From Chitinophaga pinensis (lineage in GTDB: Bacteria; Bacteroidota; Bacteroidia; NS11-12g; UBA9320), in contig CAMDXE010000005.1 of NCBI GenBank assembly GCA_945878925.1, positions 1 through 44,232 on the forward strand: a stretch of 44,232 nucleotides of DNA, written 5' to 3'. The translations under genes and the position numbers were made by a program. The notes below the pieces were generated by a model. It did no database searches and had not been told where the DNA came from. It saw only the letters and a list, made by a program, of their open reading frames with translations. Every line of letters begins with the position of its first letter. Within the stretch, counting starts at the first letter, position 1. Of this stretch, positions 24,062 through 33,158 are shown in pieces.

Positions 24062-26099
24062 ACTCTTTATCGCTTTTATCTTGTTGTTTCCTTTAACAGG
24101 GAATGCCCAACTTGCATTAGAAAAAAAAATACCCAAACAAGCCACATTTGTTATGGGTTTTAATTTTTCGACCCTTTCCACAAAAATTAATTTTAACGAT
24201 TTAGGGAATTACACGTTTCTTAAAAAACTCGATTCAGAGCAATCGATTCAAGCCAATGCCATGCTTAAAGAATTGTTTAGATTGCCCGAAAAAGCTGGGG
24301 TAAACCGTGTTGGAAAATTATTTATTTTTTCTGAAAATCACGACAGCATTTCCGCCCTTACGTATTTAATCCCCCTAACGAACGCCAAGGCTTTCGAAAG
24401 TCGGATTTTGGATATACTAAAAACTAAATCCAATAATACAACCTTTAAAAAAGATGGAAAGACTAAAGTTTTGCAGTTCGATCACAAGCAATGTTATACA
24501 ATAGCAAAAGATTACGCCATCATTTCGTTATGGAATCAGCCCTATTATTCGGTATACGATTACGATGAATACAACGAAGAGCGAAATAATTTAATTCATA
24601 TAATCGATAGCATTACTGCCGAAAGCCTTCCGGCAGACTCGGCTTTGGTTGAAGTGGAGGTACCAATGATAGACACTTTAGCTGCACCCGATACTCTTGA
24701 AGAAAACAGTGAGCCTGAAATAGACACCGTTTATGAAGATAGTGTGATGGCGGTAGAAGCTACACCTTACCCCGAATCGAACTACGACAACAACCCCCTC
24801 ATGTTGCAATTTGAAAGCAAGTGGATAGAGTTGCGCAAGCAAAGAGAGGATTTGTTTTATGTCAAACATGATCGAAACATGGCTAAAAATCACAAATTTT
24901 TAACAGAACTAAAGCTTACCGAAAGCCTAATTTCTAATGCAGCGTTTGCCAAAGTTTTTTCTGCAAAGGATGATATTATCTACTGGTTTAATTACGATAA
25001 CTACTCACAACAACTTATCGATTTGATGGGCGATAATTATTCGTACCGCTACAATGCAGATACAGCCGCCCTTCGGCTATTGTTAGCTTCAAAGCCGGCC
25101 AATAAACTTGCCGAACTGCTTTCGAATAACACGATGTATGGCCTGGGTAATCTTGAAAAAGGAACTATAAAAATGACGTTTTATAATGTGTTCAACGACC
25201 TTCTTAAACCTTATATAAAGCAAATTTATTCAAACGATATAAATCCTGATTTTTTTAAATATGTAAAAAAAGAAAATCTTATAGGAATGCTTGGGCTTAG
25301 TGTAAACACCGAAGCTTCTATGAATTTATATTACGAAATTTTGCGCCGCGCAATCGCAAGCAATGCTGTTCCAAATAAGTATGCTGTGGCAGCTATCGAA
25401 CTAAGTGACTTATTTTTGGATAAAAATGTCATCCACCATTCGTTTAAAGGCGATGCCTTAATTGCATTTACAGGTATCAAATCATATCTGTCAAACTATA
25501 CCAGTTTCGAATATGATTCGATTTCGCTAGAAAATAGAAGTGTCGAAAAAACTAAAACCAAATACATTCCCGAATTTATATCCATGTTCACAATTGATAA
25601 CCATGCAAACGTCAAGCGAATTATTAAATTAATAGAACGTTTGGGTGGCTTAACCGAACTTTCTCCTAATATCTATGCTTTTAAATCGCCAAAAAATGAA
25701 ATAGATGGACAATTTTTTGTGGTTATTAAAGACCGTCTTTTATTTATAACCAACGACAAAAATTTAGCCACCTCTGAAATTACCCTTGGTTTGAGCCCTG
25801 AAAAAACGGTAGGAAATGATTACAATGCGTATGTAAAATACCCTTCTTTTGGATTTTTAGATGCAACAAAGTTATTTAAACTAATGGACGAGGTGAACGA
25901 CGACAAGGTATTAAAACCTAAAGAAATTGAAATTTGGAGCAAAAAAATTAATCAAGGATTTTTTGTGTGCAAACCTATGGAAGCCAATACCGTAAATATG
26001 GAAATTACCCTTGAAATGAAAAACCGCGAAAATAGCAGCATACTCGAGCTTTTAACCATGTTTGATGAATTGTATATTTTAAATCATTTTCGAAACTAA
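24051..26099 (+). CDS. Secreted DUF4836-like protein
   Basis: 682 residues. A signal peptide (MNHRLFIAFILLFPLTGNAQ) precedes KKIPKQATFVMGFNFSTLSTKINF, which resembles the start of DUF4836 proteins of Bacteroidota. An acidic, proline-containing insert (about 180-250: SLPADSALVEVEVPMIDT and similar, then YPESNYDNN) splits two alpha/beta halves. No active-site motif is recognised. It overlaps the preceding lipoprotein gene and is followed 33 bp later by a shorter relative with the same N-terminal logic. Confidence 0.55.
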   Translation: MNHRLFIAFILLFPLTGNAQLALEKKIPKQATFVMGFNFSTLSTKINFNDLGNYTFLKKLDSEQSIQANAMLKELFRLPEKAGVNRVGKLFIFSENHDSISALTYLIPLTNAKAFESRILDILKTKSNNTTFKKDGKTKVLQFDHKQCYTIAKDYAIISLWNQPYYSVYDYDEYNEERNNLIHIIDSITAESLPADSALVEVEVPMIDTLAAPDTLEENSEPEIDTVYEDSVMAVEATPYPESNYDNNPLMLQFESKWIELRKQREDLFYVKHDRNMAKNHKFLTELKLTESLISNAAFAKVFSAKDDIIYWFNYDNYSQQLIDLMGDNYSYRYNADTAALRLLLASKPANKLAELLSNNTMYGLGNLEKGTIKMTFYNVFNDLLKPYIKQIYSNDINPDFFKYVKKENLIGMLGLSVNTEASMNLYYEILRRAIASNAVPNKYAVAAIELSDLFLDKNVIHHSFKGDALIAFTGIKSYLSNYTSFEYDSISLENRSVEKTKTKYIPEFISMFTIDNHANVKRIIKLIERLGGLTELSPNIYAFKSPKNEIDGQFFVVIKDRLLFITNDKNLATSEITLGLSPEKTVGNDYNAYVKYPSFGFLDATKLFKLMDEVNDDKVLKPKEIEIWSKKINQGFFVCKPMEANTVNMEITLEMKNRENSSILELLTMFDELYILNHFRN

Positions 26100-26132
26100 A
26101 AAAATGATATAAATTAGTAGCCAGCTAATTAC

Positions 26133-27395
26133 TTGAAACGTTATTTAAAATATGGACTAATCATTATTTCTGTTTTAGCAGTGATAGCCTTCGTATTTTA
26201 TTTTCTTAACAAGCCAAAAAGCACGGTTCTAAAACATATTCCTTCGGATGTAACGTATTGTTTTACGATTAATAAAGGTCAGTTTTTTAAAGAGTCCGAA
26301 TTTTTGGAATCTGTCAAAAAGGACCCATTTTTAACGGCCTTAAAAAACAAAATGCCCCATAAAGCATCTAAAATTTACAAGGCCATAGGTTTAAGCTCCT
26401 TGGGCGACTTAGCCATTTTTGGTGAAAAAACCTCTGAAATAAATATGGCATGGATAGGGAAAAATGAAGAGGCCATAGCTCAATTAATTAAAAAAAATAA
26501 ATGGCGCGAAACCTCATTCAAAAATTTCAAACAGGTTAAAATAAGCAATCGCTTATACCTTAATTATAAGTGGCCATTAGTCGTCTTAAATTCAACCAAA
26601 GTTGATGCGAATTATGATGTTTTTAATCCATTAATAAAGAAATTGACTGCCACTGATTTGCAACATCCAAAAATTGACGATTGCCTTCTTTATGGGTTCA
26701 TTATTGTGGATCGCAACTTTATTATCAATTATCCCTATATCCCCTTGTATGGGAAAGCATTTGTAGGCCTCAAAAAAGGGCCTAAAAAAACCGAATTATA
26801 CTTTATTCAGCGCAGGATGAAACTTATAGGCAAACTAGGTTTGCCAAAACACGCCCTTAAAAATATTGCCGTATTGAGTTGGCCAATTGACAGTCAGCCA
26901 GTTTCAAAAATTAAATTTATTCCCAACCTGCTTATGGATAGCATCAACGGTATTATCAATAAGCCGGTAGTTCATTTGTTTGCCGAAGTCTTAGATACAT
27001 TTTCAACCTATCAAGAAATTGTTAGATACAATTTGGATGCAGAGTTTAAGTTGACCCAAAAAATTATTCATCAGTATCAAACATTTCCAGGTTTGCGTTT
27101 CGAATTTGTCAAAAAAAATAAGGATATAAGCCAAATTACAAGGCCTACAACCTTGGGTATGGATGTTTTAAAATTGACGATAAACGAAACGAATGCCTCC
27201 TATGTGATAGCATCCAAACACTCAATGCCTACGCTTTCGACTCAAGCAATTCCTGATTATTATATTTACGCCAACCTCGATCGCCTAAAAGCAGATCAGT
27301 TTTGGGAGCCATGGATAAAAACAAATTATCACAGCCTAGAAATGCATGCCGAAAATTATGGAAAAGGTTCAATTTTTATTTTAACCCTAGAATAA
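26133..27395 (+). CDS. Membrane-anchored protein related to the preceding one
   Basis: 420 residues from a TTG start (26133) immediately before a basic n-region and hydrophobic helix (KRYLKYGLIIISVLAVIAFV). After the anchor comes LKHIPSDVTYCFTINKGQFF, parallel to KKIPKQATFVMGFNFSTLST of the upstream protein: both open with an IP-x-[AV]-T-[FY] strand. It is probably a divergent paralogue of the first half. It ends in ENYGKGSIFILTLE. No enzymatic motif is seen. Confidence 0.55.
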   Translation: MKRYLKYGLIIISVLAVIAFVFYFLNKPKSTVLKHIPSDVTYCFTINKGQFFKESEFLESVKKDPFLTALKNKMPHKASKIYKAIGLSSLGDLAIFGEKTSEINMAWIGKNEEAIAQLIKKNKWRETSFKNFKQVKISNRLYLNYKWPLVVLNSTKVDANYDVFNPLIKKLTATDLQHPKIDDCLLYGFIIVDRNFIINYPYIPLYGKAFVGLKKGPKKTELYFIQRRMKLIGKLGLPKHALKNIAVLSWPIDSQPVSKIKFIPNLLMDSINGIINKPVVHLFAEVLDTFSTYQEIVRYNLDAEFKLTQKIIHQYQTFPGLRFEFVKKNKDISQITRPTTLGMDVLKLTINETNASYVIASKHSMPTLSTQAIPDYYIYANLDRLKADQFWEPWIKTNYHSLEMHAENYGKGSIFILTLE

Positions 27396-27410
27396 TATTA
27401 CTGCTGAGTT

Positions 27411-28670
27411 TTAAGCAGATGTATGTTTCTTTATAAGAAACTGCTCAATGCCTTTGGCCGCCAAAAATCCGCTCGTCCATGCGGCTTGAAAATTAAAGCC
27501 ACCCGTGATGGCATCTATATTTAATACCTCGCCACCAAAGAACAGACCTGGATGCAGCTTGCTTTGAAAATTTTTAAAATCAATTTTTTGCAAGGCAAGC
27601 CCTCCTGCCGTTACAAATTCATCTTTAAACGTGCTTTTGCCTGTAATTTCTATGGGATATGCGGTTAGAGCGGTAGCTATTTTTTCGTAAAGTAAGTGGG
27701 GCAAGTCGGCCAATAATCTTTCTTCATTTCCAAGAGTATTGATAATTAAGCTATGCCAAAATCGGGTTGGAAGCTCGGGATTAATGGTTGCTAATTTTTT
27801 CTTTGGGTGATGTTTCTTAACATCCATCAACCAATCGAAAGCCTGATGCTTATTCCATGTAGGTTTCCAGTTAACCGTTATTGAAAACTGATAATCCTTC
27901 TCGTTTAGCCATCGCGCGCCCCATGCGCTAAGTTTCAATATGGCTGGACCACTCAAACCCCAATGGGTTATTAAAACTGGGCCTGTGCTCACTAGCTTGC
28001 TATTGTTAATTTTTACTTCCGCATTTTGAATGGCAACCCCCGACAGGTTTTGAAATAAATTTGCTTGCGTATTAAAGGTAAATAATGACGGTACGGGCGC
28101 TACAAAACTATGGTTTGTAGCATGGCCTAGGATATTCCAAAATTGTTGGCTACTCCCTGTTGCCACCATAATGGCGTCGGCTTCAAATTCTCCTTTATCG
28201 GTGCTGATGAACCATCTATTATGCGCGAAGTTAAATTGCTTAACCCCGCAACGTGTTTTTAAGGCCACGCCTTTTAAAACCGTTGCTTTCCAAAGGCAGT
28301 CAATAATGGTTTGCGACGAATCGGATATTGGAAACATTCGGCCATCGCTTTCTGTTTTTATAGATACGCCTTGTTTGTTAAACCATTCTGTTGTATTCGA
28401 AGTGTCGAAAGTATAAAATGGGCCCAATAATTCTTTGGTTCCCCGAGGGTAATTTTTAACCAACTCCTTGGGATCGAAACAAGCATGGGTAACGTTGCAA
28501 CGCCCTCCTCCTGAAATTTTTACTTTTTGAAGCACATTTTCGGCTCTTTCGAAAATGGTTATATTATGGGCATCTATGGTTTCGGCAAGCATGGCAGCGC
28601 AAAAAAAACCTGCAGCACCCCCTCCAATAATAGCTACCTGCCTTTGTCCATCTGCCTTTATTTCCGCCAT
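27411..28670 (-). CDS. HI0933-type FAD-dependent oxidoreductase
   Basis: 419 residues. An N-terminal FAD-binding Rossmann motif (VAIIGGGAAGFFCAAMLAE, ending FERA), followed by the family signature KVKISGGGRCNVTH, and VATGSSQQFWNILG in the middle. The C-terminal ITGGFNFQAAWTSGFLAAKG completes the flavin site. Members are annotated as aminoacetone oxidase-like or BaiN-like flavoproteins; the substrate here is unknown. Convergent with the DUF4836-like cluster and downstream of the PorT-like gene. Confidence 0.9.
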   Translation of the reverse strand: MAEIKADGQRQVAIIGGGAAGFFCAAMLAETIDAHNITIFERAENVLQKVKISGGGRCNVTHACFDPKELVKNYPRGTKELLGPFYTFDTSNTTEWFNKQGVSIKTESDGRMFPISDSSQTIIDCLWKATVLKGVALKTRCGVKQFNFAHNRWFISTDKGEFEADAIMVATGSSQQFWNILGHATNHSFVAPVPSLFTFNTQANLFQNLSGVAIQNAEVKINNSKLVSTGPVLITHWGLSGPAILKLSAWGARWLNEKDYQFSITVNWKPTWNKHQAFDWLMDVKKHHPKKKLATINPELPTRFWHSLIINTLGNEERLLADLPHLLYEKIATALTAYPIEITGKSTFKDEFVTAGGLALQKIDFKNFQSKLHPGLFFGGEVLNIDAITGGFNFQAAWTSGFLAAKGIEQFLIKKHTSA

Positions 28671-28684
28671 TTAAAAGACCTGCC

Positions 28685-29338
28685 TTAAAATGAAATTGTG
28701 GTTTCCCAAGTGAAGTTTCGTATGGTGCCTAAATCGTTGGTTGGCCCCAAATGATGCCCATCGTCGTCGTAAATATTGAGCCCTCTATTAATATTGGTCA
28801 ACCCTATTTTAAAAACCGACTGTATTCCATACACTCTGCTATTATAATGGTAGCCTACCAAAACAAATACGTCCATGCCATTAAGCTTAATATCGCGTGA
28901 TGCCGGCGATAATAAATAATATGAATTATAAAGCCACGATTGGATTAATACCGATGGTTGAATACCTGCAATGGCGCAATGGGTATGGCTTCCTTTAACA
29001 AGATCCTTTACCAATATTTGAGCAAAATCGATATAAAACAAGCTAATTTTGGTATAGCCGGTATCGGAGGTGTTCGAAAATTTTGTGTTGCGAATAGATG
29101 GACTAATTTCGGTTTGAAAATGGAATCCATTTTTTAATTTATTTTTATAATACAATCCGCCGTTAAATCCATTGTCAACAATTGGCTTAGTTAATGCTGT
29201 TCCCAAAAGCATTCCAAAATTTGGGCCCGCTTTGAGGCCTACTCTAAATTTTTCGCCGTCCAAATAATCTTGGGCATACGATTGTTGAACACACAATAGT
29301 CCAAGCAAAATAATAATATGGGTTTTAATTATCCTCAA
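28685..29338 (-). CDS. PorT-like outer-membrane beta-barrel protein
   Basis: 217 residues from a TTG start at 29338. A signal peptide follows directly (RIIKTHIIILLGLLCVQQ to SYAQ), then an eight-stranded-barrel pattern (FRVGLKAGPNFGMLLG, GFNGGLYYKNKLKNGFHFQTEISP, TSDTGYTKISLFYIDFAQIL). This is the outer-membrane beta-barrel family (PF13568-like) of Bacteroidota. The start lies 14 bp inside the end of hscA, so it is translationally linked to it. The longer frame to 29422 would put 28 non-signal residues before the signal peptide and is less likely. Confidence 0.7.
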   Translation of the reverse strand: MRIIKTHIIILLGLLCVQQSYAQDYLDGEKFRVGLKAGPNFGMLLGTALTKPIVDNGFNGGLYYKNKLKNGFHFQTEISPSIRNTKFSNTSDTGYTKISLFYIDFAQILVKDLVKGSHTHCAIAGIQPSVLIQSWLYNSYYLLSPASRDIKLNGMDVFVLVGYHYNSRVYGIQSVFKIGLTNINRGLNIYDDDGHHLGPTNDLGTIRNFTWETTISF

Positions 29339-31205
29339 TTGTTTTGCCTTTAAGAGCCATAACAATGGCTTTGTCCATAAGCCTTTCGGCATACGATTTT
29401 GTGAAATCATTAAGTTCGTCATGGGCTTTCAAAATTTGATCTTTATCTTCGATGCTAATGGCTGTTTTTAAGTGTTCAATATAAATTCCTGTTTTTTCTA
29501 ATTCAAATTCCGATAATTCTTCTTTGTTTTTTTTAATAAAATTTTGGGTGGCATAGCACAAATTTTGGGCCTCGGTTATGGCTTCCTTTAGCGAACGGTA
29601 ACTCATATCCTCTTTGGCATGAACTAGCGAATCGAGTAACATTTGTTCCAACTCTTTATCGCTTAGTCCATATTGGGGTTTTACTTCTATATGCTGCTCT
29701 ACTTGACTTCTCAGCTCTTTTGCGCGAACTTTTAAGATTCCATCGGCATCGAGCATAAATGTTATTTCGATTTTGGGCATTCCGGCCGGCATACCTGGTA
29801 TTCCCGATAAAAAAAATTCTCCTAATTTTCGATTATGGCTAATATTATCGCGTTCGCCTTGATAAATACAAATTCGCAAGGTGCTTTGCCCGTCAACTGA
29901 TGTGGTGTATTGCCTTGCCGCCCTTTGAGGCACTTTCGAGTTTCTGGGGATAATAACGTCCATCAAACTCCCCAAGGTTTCGATGCCTAGAGATAGTGGT
30001 GTAACGTCAACCAATAAAATATCTTTTCTGTTTCCTGCCAAAATATCGGCTTCGACGGCAGCACCTAAAGCTACCACTTCATCTGGATTTAGGCTTGTGT
30101 TAAGCACCGATTTATTAAAAAATTGCTTTACTTCATCTTGCACAAATTGGATTCGGGTGCTTCCCCCAACCATAATAATTTCATCAATTTCGGAGTGGCT
30201 CAAGCTGGCATCTTTCATAGCATGTTTGCACGATGCTATGGTTTGATCGACCAAAGGTTTTATCAATTTTTCGAAATCAAGTCGGCTTAATTTTAAGGAA
30301 ATGGACATCTTTTCGATGATCAAATCCGTTTCAAAATTCATGGCTGAAGAAAGGTGTTTTTTTGCTTCTTCGGCCAGTAGCCTTAATTTTTGTAAAATTA
30401 GCGAATGCATTTGTGCTTCCTCTCTTAGTTCGATATAAATATCGAGCCAATGGCGTACAATGGCATTGTCAAAATCGTCGCCCCCCAGCTGGGTATTGCC
30501 GTGGGTTGATAATACTTCAAATATTCCTTGATGGATTTTTAGAATAGATATATCGAATGTTCCACCACCCAAATCGTATACAGCTATGGTTTTTGTTTCC
30601 GAAGGGTCCAATCCCAAACCATAGGCCAAACTTGCGGCAGTGGGTTCGTTTACGATGCGCAATACGTCCAAATCTGCCAATTTTCCTGCGTCACGCGTGG
30701 CTTGCCTTTGGGCATCATTAAAATACGCAGGCACCGTTATTACCGCTTTAACAATTTTGGCACCTAATTGCTTTTCGGCTCTATTTTTTAGTTCTTTTAA
30801 AATAAAGGCCGACAGTTCGATGGGCGTATAAAACTTGCCTCCCGATTTTATTTTTATGAGGCTTTCAGAATTATCATCTATTAATTTATAGCCTAATACC
30901 GAACCATTTGTGTCCACATCCGAATAGGTTTTTCCCATTAAGCGTTTTACCGAAAATATGGTATTCGCAGGATCGTTGAGCAAAAAAGGTTTGGCTTGGT
31001 GGCCAATTAAAATTTCGCCATTGGGATTTAAGTAAACAATCGAGGGCACAATAACCTCGGCATTGTGGCCTGCAATAGCTATTGGTTTTCCGGTTAATCG
31101 ATCTATAATAGCCACCAAACTGTTGGTTGTTCCGAGGTCGATTCCAACAATATATTCCTCTAATTTTAGCGTTCCTTCTTTAATATTTATTGGAATTATA
31201 GCCAT
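29325..31205 (-). CDS. hscA: Fe-S cluster assembly Hsp70 chaperone HscA
   Basis: 626 residues, Hsp70 family. The N-terminal extension MAIIPINIKEGTLKLEE before IVGIDLGTTNSLVA is the form seen in Bacteroidota HscA, and the length is shorter than DnaK. The ATPase domain has VPAYFNDAQRQATRDAG, IVNEPTAASLAYGLG, AVYDLGGGTFDISIL and IIMVGGSTRIQFV; the substrate domain has SLGIETLGSLMDVIIPRNSKVP. HscA helps pass Fe-S clusters from the scaffold IscU. hscB and iscU are not nearby. It overlaps the downstream barrel gene. Confidence 0.87.
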   Translation of the reverse strand: MAIIPINIKEGTLKLEEYIVGIDLGTTNSLVAIIDRLTGKPIAIAGHNAEVIVPSIVYLNPNGEILIGHQAKPFLLNDPANTIFSVKRLMGKTYSDVDTNGSVLGYKLIDDNSESLIKIKSGGKFYTPIELSAFILKELKNRAEKQLGAKIVKAVITVPAYFNDAQRQATRDAGKLADLDVLRIVNEPTAASLAYGLGLDPSETKTIAVYDLGGGTFDISILKIHQGIFEVLSTHGNTQLGGDDFDNAIVRHWLDIYIELREEAQMHSLILQKLRLLAEEAKKHLSSAMNFETDLIIEKMSISLKLSRLDFEKLIKPLVDQTIASCKHAMKDASLSHSEIDEIIMVGGSTRIQFVQDEVKQFFNKSVLNTSLNPDEVVALGAAVEADILAGNRKDILLVDVTPLSLGIETLGSLMDVIIPRNSKVPQRAARQYTTSVDGQSTLRICIYQGERDNISHNRKLGEFFLSGIPGMPAGMPKIEITFMLDADGILKVRAKELRSQVEQHIEVKPQYGLSDKELEQMLLDSLVHAKEDMSYRSLKEAITEAQNLCYATQNFIKKNKEELSEFELEKTGIYIEHLKTAISIEDKDQILKAHDELNDFTKSYAERLMDKAIVMALKGKTIEDN

Positions 31206-31215
31206 AATTGTGTTG

Positions 31216-31223
31216 CAAAGATA
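31216..31223 (-). promoter_or_regulatory. -7 box of hscA
   Basis: Minus-strand TATCTTTG, 10 nt before the hscA ATG. The -33 region is not convincing. The leader would be very short. Confidence 0.5.
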
Positions 31224-31333
31224 ACCGTATTTTAGAGTGCTAGTTTTTAAAAGCTACGCTTTAAAATTTAATCCGTCGATTTATCCAAAAAAACAACAAA
31301 TAATTATCAATAACGTTTGATATTTGCGGTAGC

Positions 31334-33139
31334 ATGAAATTTATCGGGTTTTTACTTTTGTTTAGCATGCCCTTGGCCGCATTATGCCAAGGAAATGAGG
31401 AGGAATTGGCAGCCGAATTTTTAAATAATAAAGAATTCGACAAGGCCGTAATTCTTTATGAAAAGCTATTAAAAAAGGATTTCACTTCGCCATACTATTA
31501 TCAAAATTTAATGACCTGCTACCTTGAACTGAAGGATTACAGTGAGGCTGAGAAAATGGTAAAACGACAGTCGAAACGGTTTCAGGATAATTATTTTTAT
31601 AAGGTTGATTTAGGGTTTTTATGGCAGCAGCAAAATAGAAATACCGAAGCATTCGAAATTTATAATTTGCTGATCGAATCCCTTAATAAAAACCCAAGCC
31701 CCTGCCTACAGTTGGCCACTGCATTTTTGCGTCGCGATTTGCCCGATTTGTCCATTAGTTCGTATATAGCGGCACGAAAGTCTACAAAAAACGAAACCCT
31801 TTATGCCGAAAATTTATTGGATTTGTATGTACTAACCAAGCGCAATAAAGCCCTCATACTCGAATGTTTTGCTATAACCAAAACCTCCGACGAGAACCTC
31901 GAAAAAGCCAAAGGCTATTTATATAGAGTTTTTGAAAACCAATCGGATATTGAGTATTTAAAAGAAAATTGTCTTTTGGCTATTCAAAAATTTCCGAACC
32001 GCCCAATTTTTGACGATTTATTTATTTGGACTTTTATTCAAAACAGGGATTTCGAAGGCGCTTTTCGCCAAAGCAATGCCATTGATAAGCGAGAGCGAGG
32101 CGATGGAAATCGCCTGATTGATTTGGCCGAGATTTGCTTAAGCAATCAAGATTTTGAAACCGCCGTTAAATGCTATAATAATGTAATCCTTTATGGCCAA
32201 TCGGGTGCAAATTTTGCAAATGCCAATTATGGCCTACTAGATATCAAATATCAGATTATCACATCAGGCTATAACGACAGTGCTTCGTATGTGAATGAAA
32301 CCGTAGCCCAGATTATTCAATTTTTAGCCACCTTTGGCAAAACAAGCAATACCTCACTTTATATTAAGGAATTGGCCGATTTATATATGTTTTACCAACA
32401 TGATATATCCAAAGCCATTTCATTTTTAGAGGAAATAAACACCATTCCAGGGGTTCAAGCTCGGTTTTTGGCCGAAACTAAACTCCAATTGGCCGACGCC
32501 TATTTGGTTAGCGGCGATATTTGGGAGGCCCAATTATTATATAGCCAGGTTGACAAAGACTATAAAGAAGACCCGCTTGGCCAAGAAGCAAAATTGAGAA
32601 ACGCGCGTCTTTCCTATTTTAATGCTGATTTTGACTGGGCTAAAGAGCAATTGGATATTTTAAAAACCGCTACTTCACAACTCATTTCGAACGATGCCAT
32701 CGAATTAAGTTTAATGATTCAAGAAAATACAGGATTTGATAGCACTACCGACGCCCTAAAAGAATTTGCCAAGGCCGATCTATTAATTTTTCAAAATAAC
32801 TTAACAAAAGCTATGGAATTGTTAAACCTGTTTCCTTATAAATTTCCAAAACACGAGCTTGACGATGATATTTTATTTGCCAAAGCTCGTACTATGGAAA
32901 AACAAAAAAATTTAACACTGGCCATAAAATTTTATGAAACTGTGGTAGCGCAATATGGATATGACATTTTAGCCGATAATGCCTTGTATCACCTCGCTCG
33001 AATCTATGATTTTAAGCTCAAGGATAAACAAAAAGCCAAGGAAACCTACGAAAAATTAATCTTCGAATATACAAGCAGTTTGTTTTCGGTGGAAGCCCGC
33101 AAACGACAGAAAATTCTCAAGGATGAACTTGGGAGTTGA
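31334..33139 (+). CDS. Secreted tetratricopeptide-repeat protein
   Basis: 601 residues. A signal peptide (MKFIGFLLLFSMPLAALC) precedes TPR helices along the whole chain, for example AEFLNNKEFDKAVILYEKLL, YLELKDYSEAEKMVK, ICLSNQDFETAVKCYNNVIL, and C-terminal LAIKFYETVVAQYGYDILADNALYHLARI. It is a periplasmic protein-interaction scaffold; no enzyme domain. Divergent from hscA; the candidate -7 box GATATTTG (31318-31325) is one base off consensus. Confidence 0.85.
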   Translation: MKFIGFLLLFSMPLAALCQGNEEELAAEFLNNKEFDKAVILYEKLLKKDFTSPYYYQNLMTCYLELKDYSEAEKMVKRQSKRFQDNYFYKVDLGFLWQQQNRNTEAFEIYNLLIESLNKNPSPCLQLATAFLRRDLPDLSISSYIAARKSTKNETLYAENLLDLYVLTKRNKALILECFAITKTSDENLEKAKGYLYRVFENQSDIEYLKENCLLAIQKFPNRPIFDDLFIWTFIQNRDFEGAFRQSNAIDKRERGDGNRLIDLAEICLSNQDFETAVKCYNNVILYGQSGANFANANYGLLDIKYQIITSGYNDSASYVNETVAQIIQFLATFGKTSNTSLYIKELADLYMFYQHDISKAISFLEEINTIPGVQARFLAETKLQLADAYLVSGDIWEAQLLYSQVDKDYKEDPLGQEAKLRNARLSYFNADFDWAKEQLDILKTATSQLISNDAIELSLMIQENTGFDSTTDALKEFAKADLLIFQNNLTKAMELLNLFPYKFPKHELDDDILFAKARTMEKQKNLTLAIKFYETVVAQYGYDILADNALYHLARIYDFKLKDKQKAKETYEKLIFEYTSSLFSVEARKRQKILKDELGS

Positions 33140-33158
33140 ACGATTCGAGAAATTATTC

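Noticed and set aside
27401-27418. CTGCT/AGCAG hairpin between convergent genes as a terminator
   Set aside because: Only 5 bp, no T-run on either strand, and it overlaps the flavoprotein stop codon.
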